Shown here in pieces: positions 23,504 to 34,813 of a stretch of 64,000 nucleotides of DNA (the stretch's first letter is position 1; each line of letters opens with the position of its first letter). A program made the translations under genes and the position numbers. This stretch comes from Catonia carolina (lineage: Eukaryota; Arthropoda; Insecta; Hemiptera; Achilidae): the NCBI GenBank assembly GCA_035578175.1, contig JAQMRL010000007.1, positions 50,209,227 to 50,273,226 of the forward strand, given 5' to 3'. The notes under the pieces were generated by a model. The model was not told where the DNA came from. It saw nothing but the letters and a program-made list of their open reading frames with translations, and did no database searches.

Positions 23504-24265
23504 TTGAACCCCACACAATAATACCTTCTCATTTAATATTACAAATAGAGTACGATAAGTAAAATACAAAATTTTTAAAAAATCGGTAGAATGATTCAAT
23601 TTCTACAAACTCTAGGAGCAAATGTCACTAGCAATCATAGAAAACTGACCTTATAACCTACAAAAACACAATCAGTAAATAAGCAAATAAAAATTCAATT
23701 CTACTAAAAATTATTTTCAGTCAACAATTTAAATGTTTACTGGCGATTCAGGTTCAAATATTTTATCATAACAATTAAACTAACACAAATATTATTACAC
23801 GACGTTCTTTTTTGTATAAATTGTAAAAAATTTCATTCTTTATCGTTCATGTTGTATCATCACAAATTTAAATAAATAGTTCTGGAAACTTTATGAATAA
23901 TAATGGATGGATTAAAAATACAATCATAAATGTACTTGTTCAGTTTTCGTGTGTTCTGATAAAGGATTGACTAAGAGATTATCGTTATCATATCTGCACA
24001 CGCCATTTAATTATTATAGATAACAAAAATATAATAATACTACATTAAAATTAACGGTACGAAAAATTACACCAACTCTCTAATACTCACACAGTACTTA
24101 AATTTTACTCTATTTATGACGTCCACAAAGTCGAACAACTCAGAATAGAATTGATTAATTATAATGCAGTTTGTACAGAAAATAACAAATTGTCACTTAA
24201 GTTAGACGAAAAAATTATTAACACAAAAGTGGTAGAATTTACAATTCTCTTTAACTTTTGTTATA
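23504..24265. other. Smox intron 1, AT-rich DNA
   Basis: No feature supported. Confidence 0.4.
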
Positions 24266-24525
24266 CCCACCAAGTTGGTCTAGTGGTAAAGTCGTTGCCA
24301 CGAGTCAGCTGTTTAACAGTCGAGTTTCAGAGATGAAGGTTCTGTGATTCAAATTCTAGTTAAGGTACTTACTTTAATACAGATTTGAATAGTACAGTGG
24401 TTACCAGTGTACTTTGATGATTGGGGTTCAATAAACCATGCTCTCTCAGGAATGGTCGACCTGAATCTGTACAAGATTACACCTAATTTACATGTCATAC
24501 ATATCATCCTTTTGTCATTCATGGA
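24266..24525 (+). repeat. SINE-D copy with tRNA-like head
   Basis: Head CCCACCAAGTTGGTCTAGTG carries an A box (TGGTCTAGTGGTAAAG); a B-box-like GTGATTCAAATTC follows after a long variable segment, then a body with TCAGGAATGGTCGACCTGA and TACACCTAATTTACATGTCA. The second half resembles the dispersed tail sequence I associate with insect (hemipteran) SINEs; that last point is memory, not seen here. Confidence 0.65.
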
Positions 24526-26233
24526 GTTGCTTATTGTTCTTAAATTAAAGATTGCAATGTTTTGGCCTAAAATGGGAATTAACAGGTTAACAGTCTTAAC
24601 CAACGATACAGGTCTAAATTTTTCATAATTCTCTTCTTTTTGTATTTTTAAAAATATAACCCTCCGCATTAAAAAGAAAGTATGTTTGTTTACAACACCA
24701 TTAAAATGTTTGGTTCAAAGAATATTTAGTCCTAGGCACATTTGAGGAAAAAGTGTTTTGTTTATCCCATTCATTCATAACAGATTTTGTCCAACCTAAA
24801 ACCACTTATTTGCTTTAACTATGATTAAAATAAGCTTTAAAAATATTTATAATCTTTTAAATTTCGTATAACTCATCAAGTAAAAAATTAAAAGTAGTTT
24901 ACACAAGACTTCATATTGAAATTGTTTTTTACATTTTGCCAAAATTCGCAGTACTGTGACAAATGCAGAAAGCGGATCCATTTCATGGGTAATATCTCAT
25001 AACATAAACCCCCTCATCATTTTTAAGAACTTAATTATGAGCCATATGTCCTGTTCACTGCATTATAAAAGTTAAATGTCAAACTAAATAATAATACCAA
25101 TTTAATGTAAAAATAAAATAGTTTTGTCCCAATGAAAATTCAGAGAAAACTGAAAAAAATATTACAAAGCAACACCCAAAACATAAACATACAAATCACA
25201 TGCAACACCCAGCACAGCCAATATACACCGCCTTCCAGCTCAATCTTGGATGCACAATTTCAAATATGATCTTAGACAGCAGTCATGTGTAAAGCTTATG
25301 CTATTCTACCTTTTATTATACTGGAAAGAATCAAATCCAGTTAGAGGAGGTTCATCACACCTGTTCACCTAATTATCCTACCTAATGAAATCCTATTAAA
25401 GTAAATAATTATAAAACATAGAGCTGTGTTGTGTACTGGTAACCCAATATAAGTTGACGATCGTCAGCGAGAATAAGACTGGACTATGCAGGTGGAAGTG
25501 ATACTATATGTGCTTTTCTAAATACATCATAGCGACAGCTCAAACCATGACATCATGTTGTAGTTTTACTCTTACATTGATATTTTATGTTTACAACTAT
25601 GTCATTTTATAAACAACCCATTGTACTATAAAATTATTGTAAATATTATCTATAAAATTATTATAAATTATATGTTTTATAATATTATTTATTGAGTCTT
25701 AAAAATTATCCTAAATAATAAACATTCATTGTAAATAAGCCATAATACTAGGTCTAGGCTATATTTAGTATCCTTTTTGGTCATCAGCAGTAAACTGAAT
25801 TACTGCACTCTGACATTTGCAGTGATTATTTGACTCACAGACTATTTAGTCCATGAGTTCTGTCGATGCGAGCTAATAATCGTAATACTAGTTTTACGGT
25901 AATTTCAAAATTTTATTGTATTTTTAGGGTTTTCATATTTCATTATTTTCAGTAAAGTTATGTTAAATTGCAATTGAATTTTAAACAATTCACTTTCTTT
26001 AAATAATTACATTACTCCTTAATTATTAAGTGTGACGGGTCATGAACTGAATTTTATTACTTAAGTGTTTGTGGTGGTTACATTTTGAGTAACATGCTTA
26101 ATACATGTCTTATGCTTTCAAGTTGGCTGATGTAAGTATATTATCTTCCGCATGATGGGCGCAAATGTCAACTTATAGAGCGTTACCAGTACTATTAAAT
26201 GCTACATTATAATGTTAATGTAATTGTTTTTTT
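24526..26233. other. Smox intron 1, anonymous AT-rich DNA
   Basis: No gene or repeat that I can support. Confidence 0.4.
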
Positions 26234-26257
26234 ACTTTCTCTTGCCTATATGAATAT
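26234..26257 (+). repeat. HINE-A copy f, 5' terminus (split by SINE-A)
   Basis: ACTTTCTCTTGCCTATATG, the intact family 5' end following a T run, ends at the SINE-A target-site duplication ATATGAATAT (26248-26257). The element resumes at 26657. Confidence 0.85.
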
Positions 26258-26656
26258 TCTGCCCATAATAAACAGGTGGAGTGTCAGATTATTTGCACTC
26301 AATCTGTTCGTTGCAGGGCTAAAATAAATAGTTCTGTTTCTTATCACATGGTCAGCCAATTAAATAACTGAATCATTTAAGAACAGAAGAGGTAGAGGTA
26401 TTAAAGACACTAGTCAGAGTTACCTCCTCTGAAAGTAATGAATTTCATTATACAGCCAGACCCTGTGGTGAATGAAGTGAAGGTGTCATTTGCAGAGTGG
26501 AAAATAAGTGCTTTTCAGAGGGCCTGGCATGCTGATAAGCATACTTTTCCACTCAGTGAGGAAGGCAATGGTAAACCACCTCACTCCTCGTTTTACTTAG
26601 TAAAACCTCTGCGGGTTCAAACCAGCCTTTTGGCTGATGACCTAAACAACAACAAC
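26258..26656 (+). repeat. SINE-A, longest copy (399 bp) with 10-bp TSD
   Basis: Bounded by ATATGAATAT at 26248-26257 and 26657-26666. The 5' part (GCCCATAATAAACAGG ... CTGTTCGTTGCAGGGC) has GCCC/GGGC able to pair as an acceptor stem and a TTCG-type B-box region, so the head looks tRNA-derived. The body follows, then the 3' hairpin CAGCC-TTTT-GGCTG, ATGACCTAAA and (CAA)n. It interrupts HINE-A copy f, so SINE-A was active after HINE-A. Confidence 0.88.
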
Positions 26657-27555
26657 ATATGAATATATAAGAAGGAAAGTATTGTTTTCATGTCGATTTT
26701 TCAAAATCGAGTTTTCACCGGATCTATACGTTTTCAGACCCCCTGAACCCAAAAAACATGTTTTTAGCGAATGGTCTGTGTGTGTGTGTGTGTGTGTGTA
26801 TACAAAATATCTCAAGAACGGAACATCGTACGAACTTGAAACTTAAGTTACATACCCTTACCGGACCCGACACAAACATTTTTATCAAAATCGGTCAACT
26901 GTAAGTAGAAGTTTATTCTTATAATTTTTCACTTTTTTGCGATTTTCTCAAAAACTGGTTCTACGATTTTTTTTCAAATCGCCTCATTTACTCAATTTTT
27001 TATTCTCTACAAGATAGGGTAGGCGCCATGTTTGCTGAAATTCTTGGAGGGTATTTTACGTAAAAAAAGTGTTTTTTTTTTAAGATTACGGCTTTAATAT
27101 GTATTATAGCGCAAAAATTTATATAATAAAAATGTAGAGAATTTAAAATTCTACAACTTTTATTTCAAACATTTTTTTGTGTAACGCTTAGTTTAGCGGT
27201 AATTAGCAATTTTCTGTTTTTTCTCACGAAAACATGTGAAAAATCTATTTTTTTTAAGATTTCGGCCTTAGTATTCATTTTATGACAAAAGTATTTATAA
27301 TCAAATTTATAGGAAATTAAAAGATCTACAACTTTTATTTAAAGCATTTTTCTCTACAGAGAGTAGTTTAGTGTGAAAGAGTAATTTTCCGTATTTTTAA
27401 GCCAAACTGAGGTTGATTGTCATTTTCCGTCTTTCATATATGATTAAAATTAGGTTATGTTTATTGAGGTTAGTTTTTTGTTTACTTCTAATGTTAGGAT
27501 TATTGTTCATTACTTGCATTGGCAAGAGAAAGTTGTGCGAGTGTTTCACACCAGA
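26657..27555 (+). mobile_element. HINE-A copy f, body and 3' end
   Basis: Continuation after the SINE-A insertion: GGAAAGTATTGTTTTCATGT block, TG microsatellite (26773-26799), conserved body, then CATTGGCAAGAGAAAGTTGT and a terminal hairpin-like end with TTTCACACCAGA. It is non-coding. Confidence 0.8.
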
Positions 27556-27556
27556 T

Positions 27557-27833
27557 TTTTATTATATAAAAAACTTTAATATTTACCCCTTTTTTACTAC
27601 TTTCTTTTTCTACGACTTGTTACAATACTTTCACGGTGCACACTGCGTCTTCCGGTAATAACAGAAAGCTTCTAGAATAATTATTGTGAGGACTGGATCA
27701 TCCTTCATCAAAGTTTTGATTCAAAAGGACGATGCAAAGAGATAAGCACCGTGTAAGTGCTTGTAACAAGTTGGAGAAAAAGAAAGCGGTAAAAAAGGGA
27801 AAATATTAAATTTTTGTAGATAATAATAAAACA
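27557..27833. repeat. Imperfect palindrome, ~75-bp arms
   Basis: The left arm (about 27557-27640: TTTTTTACTACTTTCTTTTT and ACTTGTTACAATACTTTCAC) is repeated inverted in the right arm (about 27742-27833: GTAACAAGTTGGAGAAAAAG). It lies immediately after the HINE-A 3' end and has no ORF. It could be a foldback MITE; the ends and target duplication are not resolved. Confidence 0.65.
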
Positions 27834-28222
27834 TCACATTAATATGGATTCTGCTGCTATGATGCTAACAAATAAATTAAATAATTATAATAATTAATAT
27901 TACCTGTTACATTTTTAGGTACGAGATAATTATGGTCCATCTCAGATTACCTGGATCCCATTGAATATACACATATGAATTTAATAGATACATAGATATG
28001 AAAAGTGACTCATCTGCCATGGTAGGAGTGGGAAGTTTTAAATTTTAACAAAATCCACTACTGAAGATGTTTATGAAGAACACAAAAGCGCTATAAACAT
28101 TGGTAAGTGTTTACTGTTTTTACCGTATTACTAGTGGTTTTGAAATGAATATTTTAATTATAAATATAATACAGCTGTCGATAATACCTGTATAGAACAT
28201 TTTATAAAAATATACATAAAAA

Positions 28223-29184
28223 TCTGGTGTGAAACAATCACACAATTTTCTCTTGCCAATGTAAAAAAATTATAAACAAAATAACCTAACATTAGTAATA
28301 AAACATTAGAAATAAACAAAAAACTAACCTCAAAAAACATAACCTTATTTTCATCATGAGTGAAAGATGCAAAATGAAAATCGACCTCAGTTTGGCTTAA
28401 AAATATGGAAAATCACTCTTTCACGCTAAACTAGGCTCTGTAGAGAAACATTCTCTAAACAAAAGTTGTAGATCTTTTAATTTTCTATAAAATTAATTAT
28501 ATATATTTTTTGTTGTCGTATAATGCATACCAAGGCCGAAATCTTAAAAAAAATCAATTTTCACACATTACTGTGAGAAAAAACCAGAAAATCGCTAATT
28601 ACCGCTAAACTAAGTGTTATACAAAAAAAGTTTGAAATTCAAGTTACAGGATTTAAAATTCTCTACACTTTTTTATTATATAAATTTTTGCACTAAAATG
28701 CATATCAAAGCGGCATCTTAAAAAAACAATTTTTTTACGCGAAAACAACCTCGCCAAGAATTTCTGCAAACATGGTGCCTACCCTATCTTGTAGAGCATA
28801 AAAAATTTAGTAAACGAGGCGATTTTAAAAAATATTGTAGAACCAGTTTTTGAGAAAATCGCAAAAAAGTGAAAAATTACACCAATAAACTACTACTTCC
28901 GGTTGACCGATTTTGATGAAAATGTTCATGTCGGGTCTGGTAGTGGTATGTAACCTAAGTTTCAAGTTTCAAGTTCGTACGATGTTCTGTTCTTGAGATA
29001 TTCTCTTCACACACACACGCACGCGCGCGCGCGCGCGCACACACACACACAGACCAATTGCTAAAAACATGTTTTTGGGTTCAGGGGGTCTGAAAACGTG
29101 TAGATCCGGTGAAAACTTGATTTCGAAAAATCAGCATGAAAACAATACTTTCCTTCCTAAATATTAATATAGGCAAGAGAAAGT
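28223..29184 (-). mobile_element. HINE-A copy g, full length
   Basis: A complete minus-strand copy. Plus-strand start TCTGGTGTGAAACAATCACA (hairpin end), subterminal ACTTTCTCTTGCCAATG, body, CA/CG microsatellite (29010-29053), and the 5' terminus at GGCAAGAGAAAGT (29172-29184). Length 962 bp. With 651-1521 and 35450-36382 it defines the family. Confidence 0.82.
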
Positions 29185-29246
29185 ACAAAAGTGTACAAAC
29201 ATTATGAATTTCCACTAACCTTTTATTGTGGTTTCATTTTTTCTGT

Positions 29247-29460
29247 TACCTATTAATCTATTTTCCTAAACTTACATGTTTCAGTGAATCCACCACCACT
29301 AGATTATATAAAACATAAAAATTGGAACTAATCTTACTAGAACCATTTCAAAAGATGTTATAGGTTCATTCACTGGTAAAAAACTGTTTAAAACAAATTA
29401 CAAAATATATACTGTCTGAAAAAGATTTTGTAAACTTAGTTTAGGAAAATAAAATAGGTA
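29247..29460 (-). repeat. Hammerhead-like palindromic repeat (family P), decayed copy
   Basis: Arms TACCTATTAATCTATTTTCC and the complement of GGAAAATAAAATAGGTA bound ~214 bp. Within the left arm the minus strand reads CTAGTGGTGGTGGATTCACT then GAAACATGTAAGT, a decayed version of the CTGATGA...GAAAC core at 38322-38676. It shares the neighbouring ATTGGAACTAAT block with the copies at 38.4 and 53.3 kb. Confidence 0.6.
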
Positions 29461-30559
29461 CTAGAAAAGTTGAAGAAGTAATACAATGTTAATGAAAATG
29501 TTTTACATCAGGATTAAAAATAAAGTTGGCATTTGATGATATGCTCATAAAAAGAATGGTTACTGAAAGGAACTTCAGATTGGAACAAGTCAAAATCATT
29601 GAGTATGAATTCTTGATAATAAATAAATAAACATTTTAATCGAATAATTAATATTAAACTACTAATATGAAACGCAAATTTATGAAAGTTTAAACTCCAA
29701 TGTTAAAAACAACCGTTCTAGTACACCAAGTTGCAAAATCAGAAACTTACATGACCAAAATTTTACAATAAACTAAACTTTTTGAAGATGGTATTAACAG
29801 AATTAATATTTTATACAGAACTAAAAATAGGTTTACAAAGAATGATGTATATAAAATTTAGTTACAGAATAGTAATACTGAGTAATGTAATTTCTTTGAA
29901 ACAACTGTCTACGTCTTAACAGTCATAAATAATTAATTTCAAATATGTTTTTAACGTACAATTATAACAGTGTTATTAGATACATTTATATTCTATAGCA
30001 CCAATACAAACTCACTATTCATTTGTTTTCTTCTTTTATTAAATCCATTTAAAGTATACCACTAATTAGATTCATTTCAACCTATAACGTTTTAAGAATT
30101 AAAATTTTTTTTAAATTAACATAAAATTTAGTGTAACGCATTGTACATACTACCTGTTAACATATTTTTTGTAAACTAATTCTTTAACTAACAATATACA
30201 CTAAAATTAGATACGATTATTTACACTTTAAAATTTGTAGGTTTTTACAAGGTTATTTCAGAAACTACCCTACTAATTTAAAAACCTTTTTCACTGTTGG
30301 AAGCTTAGAGCTTCATGATTAACTTCTTTTTTTTTATTGCGTCCAGGAGACTCCAGGAGGAGTATAGGACATGTCAGTTATAACACCTGAAATACATATA
30401 AGAATCACACAATGTATCACTACACCTATCACTAACACCTGAAATCATTATCACCTATCACTAATACATAACACCTATCACTAACACCTGAAATACATAT
30501 AAGAATCACACAATGTATCACTACTATCAAGAGGGAAATTAAAAAAGCTATAAAAAGTT
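29461..30559. other. Smox intron 1, AT-rich DNA with a tandem duplication
   Basis: No gene. A ~40-base block containing ATACATATAAGAATCACACA occurs twice (about 30386-30425 and 30487-30526) with related CACCTATCACTAACACCTGA units between them. Confidence 0.55.
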
Positions 30560-31540
30560 TCACCGATCAAGTAATTTTTCAGATTTTTTTAAAAGGAATG
30601 CAAATTATCACAACATTTTAAAAATTGGGGTAACTTATTCATGAATTTTTTCCCTGCATAAGTAGGTTTTTGTTCAAACAACTTTGTGGAGTGATTAGCC
30701 ACAAAATAATCATTTGTTTCTTGTGTTATGATTGTGAACATTGAAATTCTGCATAAAATTATTTTGCCTAACATACATAATTACCTCAAAAATGTAGAGA
30801 GAGGGAACTGTAAGCAATTTAAGCTCCTTAAATAGTGGCCTGCATGAGGTTGCTGGTTAGCTCCCACCATACACCTAATAGCTTCCTTTGGAATTTTAAA
30901 AACTCTATTCATATTACCCATACTAAGATACCATAACGGATATGAGACAGAATGAGGCCATGATAAGCTGCCATTAGTAATTTTTTATAATTTAATCTGG
31001 CAATTTGTTTTAGTGCAAATACACCAGATGATATTTTACTACAAACTTGATTGGTATAGAAGTCCCAAGACAAAAATATATCTAAAGATACTCCTAGGAA
31101 CTTCACTGTTTCTACATGCTCTAAACTATTATTATGAATAAATACATCCACTTCTCTACTTTCTTTAATGTTATGGTTGTTTTTGAACTGCAAGTACTGA
31201 CACTTTTTCCCATTAACTGTTAATAACATTTGATTCAAGAACTGTACTACGGACTCTATGTTAATATGTGTATTTACTTCAAGAGCATCTACCAGTAAAG
31301 TGTTACTGATTACTGAAGTATCATCAGCAAACAACAAAGCTCTGCCATTAGGTATGACTTCTGGTAGCCTATTAATGTACAATAGAAACAGAATTGGACC
31401 TAAAACTGATCCTTGCGGAACGCCTGCTTTGACTTCAAGCTTTCCAGATACAAACTTTGTAAGTTTCCACCTAACAACTCTAGTTAACTCCACACACTGT
31501 AATCTATTAATAAGGTAAGATTGAAAACATTTCAATTCTA
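30560..31540 (-). pseudogene. LINE-B (CR1/Jockey-type) reverse transcriptase, 5'-truncated
   Basis: Minus-strand frame 31535-30909 (208 aa) carries the RT palm: GVPQGSVLGPILFLLYINRL (motif 4), ALLFADDTSVI (FADD catalytic Asp pair), LTVNGKKCQYLQF and VKFLGVSLD (motifs 6-7), then HIRYGILVW. It breaks there; downstream frames give RVFKIPKEAIRCMVGA and the tail AGKKFMNKLPQFLK. The endonuclease and the start of RT are missing. The motif set is that of CR1/L2/Jockey-group non-LTR elements, which copy by target-primed reverse transcription. Related 3' fragments lie at 1560-1740 and 57150-57510. Confidence 0.85.
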
Positions 31541-31557
31541 CATCCCTAATGCCTATA

Positions 31558-31621
31558 TGGGCTATATGGCATTAATTTTCATCCCTCTACAACATGGGCT
31601 ATATGGCATTAATTTTTCAAG
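31558..31621 (+). repeat. Short direct duplication
   Basis: GGGCTATATGGCATTAATTT occurs twice, separated by about 20 bases. Confidence 0.7.
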
Positions 31622-31794
31622 TTCTGTGATTGGTAAAATTAAGTCATGTCTTTTGATTGCTTGGTAAGGTTAGTTCTTGTGTCAATTTTATTCCACCATC
31701 TATTGTAATATGCAGTCAGGTATTATATCAGAAATGATACAATACTCTCCTATAATATGACATTGGTAGCAATTTTTAAAATTGTCACGTCTCA

Positions 31795-32084
31795 TTTTCC
31801 AGTGTCTGTCCGTCACACCAAGATGTCAGAAACTACAAGAGATCGCAACAAATGGTTTTCAGATTTGTAATCTAGAGAAAAAAAAGTTCGTTGGCCTGGA
31901 TTGGATTTGAAGTTCTGGTTTATGCCGGAGTCACGAAATCAGCCAGAATTTGGAAACAAAAATAGTGTCATTTGATTCCTCTTAAAGAGTAGATACAGAA
32001 TCACTAATGTTTTTTGTCATAGGTCTTTTAAAGCCTTTTTAAAAATTACCACCAGCCATGAGACGCGTTGTCTCATAAAAGGGA
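31795..32084 (+). repeat. Repeat family H2, copy 1
   Basis: Shares GATGTCAGAAACTACAAGAG, GGCCTGGATTGG, TGTCATTTGATTCC and the 3' end ACCACCAGCCATGAG with the copy at 53755-54217. It ends with a hairpin ATGAGAC-GCGTT-GTCTCAT then AAAAGGGA and a T run. The hairpin-then-T-run end resembles that of HINE-A, but the sequences differ. Confidence 0.7.
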
Positions 32085-32467
32085 TTTTTTTTTAATTTTT
32101 AAAATTTATTTACATGATAAGACATCCAAAAATGTCGCATCTGATTTCTGCATATAAAGTAACCTTCCAAAAATAAAACCATGTTTTAAGAAATAGATTT
32201 TACACACAGTAGCTTAAGGATATATTCAGTTAATGTCAACTTTTATTTTATTTGTTTGGTGTAGAATGTTTGGGAAGGTAATTTTTCCATCTACAAGTAC
32301 GACATGACACAATTCGACATCATTTTTTACTCTCCTTTTTTCAAAACTTTTATTGGATGGATATAAAAAAGTCTACTTTTTCTTATAACACATATTTAGT
32401 TACTTTCAGGATGTATTTCTCCCCTTCTATTAGTATTATTTTTACAGTCATTATTTGGCTTTCAACA

Positions 32468-32503
32468 TGTACGCAAGAGTTGTGTTTGAACGGTTAAAAG
32501 CTG
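32468..32503 (+). other. Possible small coding exon with GTAAGT donor
   Basis: ATG at 32468 opens MYARVVFERLKA, followed directly by GTAAGT. An acceptor TTTTATAG (ending near 32988) would join it in frame to KLHYRFQNWWPK and then the ORF at 33025. The splice is only a sequence match; without transcripts it is speculative. Confidence 0.25.
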
Positions 32504-33024
32504 TAAGTTTAGCCAAGAAGCACAGCGAGCGAGGAGTTGCTAGTCAATCATAAACGAAAATGTTTCTGATGGTTTTTGTAGTCGAATTCTTGCGTTTCCT
32601 ATCAATCGGGTACAAAAAAACCTGCGATAACTCAATGTAATGGTTAACCGGCACCGAAAATGTTCCAATAACTTTACAAAAAAATCAAATGAATCGGTGA
32701 TTGTAAAAACACTGTATGTGCCATTTCTTAGCAAATACACTTTTTCCCCGTTTAACATTATACAGATCAAAATACATAGTTGAGTGTCAGAAGCTGTTAT
32801 GTTTCATATTTTATTGTCGAGTTACAAGGTTTTCAAAAACACGGTGGTTGTAAAAACCCCACAAGTCACTGAACATGTGGTGTTCTTGAAATCATTTGGA
32901 AAACAGCTGATCTTGGAAACATTTATATTCGAGGTTATGTTGAACTCTTGTTTATTACTAATTTATAGACTTTAAAATTATTTTATAGAAATTACATTAT
33001 AGATTTCAAAACTGGTGGCCAAAA

Positions 33025-33399
33025 ATGTATAAACGTTATCTTATTGTTCTTATTATCTTATCTTATTGTTCTTATGGCAGACATGTAAAAAAGGGACAAA
33101 AAATACGATTTCAAATATCGAACTATTCTGAGTTTAAACATCATACATTTGTGGGGAAAATACCATGTAAAGAGTTTATTGATGGTGTGCAAACTATATT
33201 ATTTAATATCAAAATTTCAAACGGTAGTCTTTCTGAAACCTTCATATTTCCTCAAAAATTAGTATACCGCGACAAAGTGCCAATAAATTTTAAGAAGACG
33301 ACCGACTTAAAAAAGCCATTACAATATAATATATCAGATAATGTAACAGATTACTATCTTCAAATTTATGGCTGCCAATCAATGGAGAAGATACACTAG
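33025..33399 (+). CDS. Small secreted glycoprotein-like ORF, 124 aa, unknown
   Basis: I do not recognise a family. The ORF starts with a signal-peptide-like segment (Lys/Arg at 3-4, hydrophobic YLIVLIILSYC at 5-15, likely cleavage after SYG near residue 18), then a basic, Lys-rich mature chain. There are two cysteines in the mature part (C48 in IPCKEF, C117 in YGCQ) and four N-glycosylation sequons (N33, N66, N102, N106). It has no repeats of transposon type. It lies inside Smox intron 1 on the opposite strand. An AATAAA-type signal (GAATAAAAATAAATG, near 33648-33662) follows. The signal-peptide part contains a direct duplication of TATCTTATTGTTCTTA. It could be a real intronic gene, an exon of a longer gene, or a fortuitous ORF. 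Confidence 0.5.
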   Translation: MYKRYLIVLIILSYCSYGRHVKKGQKIRFQISNYSEFKHHTFVGKIPCKEFIDGVQTILFNIKISNGSLSETFIFPQKLVYRDKVPINFKKTTDLKKPLQYNISDNVTDYYLQIYGCQSMEKIH

Positions 33400-33662
33400 A
33401 AGAGCGAGAAGATGAGATCACTGACTAGATTGCTAAATCAGTACAATTTTATGCAAAATTAATCTTATTTGGCATAAAAATCATTACTGTAGTAAAAAAT
33501 ATTAAGAAATTAAACAAGTTTTGACACAAAAGGTTGGATATCTTCAATTTAACTTATCATATTTCACCTTTAAATTAAAAAAACAAACACTGCTTGTAAA
33601 AATACTACAAGTTCAAGCTCGCATTTCCTATGTATTGGTTGATGTAATGAATAAAAATAAAT

Positions 33663-34149
33663 GACAACCCAGAGTCAAAGCCAGGATTGGCTCCCTAGTA
33701 ACAAGAATAAATCAGGTTTTAAGTAAAACAAACAGTTTTATTTAGAAACAATTTTTTTTTAGTTTACCACAAATCGCAAAAAAGCTACTTATGGGGTTTT
33801 AGCAATCACCGATTCAAATATTTACAATACAAGTACAAAAAAACATAGTAATTTAGAAATACAATTACAGTGTTGCTAAAATTGCCTCACTAATGACGAC
33901 TGATTGCACAAATGATCTGTTCACTATGATATGCCATGATCTATCACGACCAGCACAATATATTTTCACCCTAGTTTTCACATTTCAATCGAATTAGTAC
34001 AGCAGTTTTCACTCCAGAGGGACTACACACACAAAGTGTTTACATCGTAATAAATTTAAAGAGAAAAACTTAAAAATGCCTTCAACACTGCACTACCAAT
34101 CAGTAGGCCAATTACCCCACCTTTAAATATACCATTCTATTTACATTAA
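33663..34149. other. Smox intron 1, AT-rich DNA
   Basis: No feature supported. Confidence 0.35.
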
Positions 34150-34809
34150 CCCTTTGGAAACGGACTGTTACTCGTTAAACAGAAGAATTGCAAAATTCAA
34201 AACCCGCTCTCAAAACAACTGTTATATCTAATGTCACTACTGATGAAAAATTCTGAAAATATTACAGTTGATTCATATAATACGTATGCGCCTTTTGAAT
34301 ATAATTACAACAAAATCGCTTCATAATTCTTTGCGTTTAGGCGAGTAAAATTTTCTACCGTAAAAATTTTTGTGTTTACTTTATATTTTTTTACTATAAC
34401 GGGCTTAAATTTCAGTTTAGCAAAAAAATTTAAACCCCATCCTGAAAAGTAAAATGGACTAGTCTTCCCTTTTCAAGGGCAAACGCCTTAACAGAATCGT
34501 CATAGCTTCAACACAAACTAAAGAACATGCATGTACGTGGACTTACACACGAGCTACATGGATTTCCATTCAAAACAAACAAATCCCAAACCATCAATGC
34601 TACCTACACGCTATAGAGGGAATACAAATTTTCCATGTTATGATATTCTATTTCTGTAAACACTATAAGATGCATTAAAGATTTCCCTGCTAGAAAAGTA
34701 CAATATTTACCGGTTTCCGACTTATACGGACCTTGCGGAAGCACGTTTTATTGCTCCAACCACAATTCATTCGGCATCATTTAAAATTAGATTAACAGTG
34801 TGAACAGGG
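34150..34809 (-). mobile_element. piggyBac-like MITE, short copy (660 bp)
   Basis: Flanked by TTAA (34146-34149 and 34810-34813). Plus-strand start CCCTTTGGAAACGG and end GTGAACAGGG are the reverse complement of the 15963-16932 element. Shared blocks include the GTATGCGCCTTTTGA region and the CCCTTTTCAAGGGCAAAC region. It lacks the 16330-16640 block of the long copy, so one form is a deletion or insertion derivative of the other. Confidence 0.82.
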
Positions 34810-34813
34810 TTAA

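Noticed and set aside
30320..30540. CRISPR-like short repeats
   Set aside because: Units are unequal and few, and the genome is animal; it is a local tandem duplication.
32540..32975. Two small ORFs upstream of the secreted-protein ORF
   Set aside because: They overlap no recognisable domain and are on opposite strands; length is within chance for this composition.
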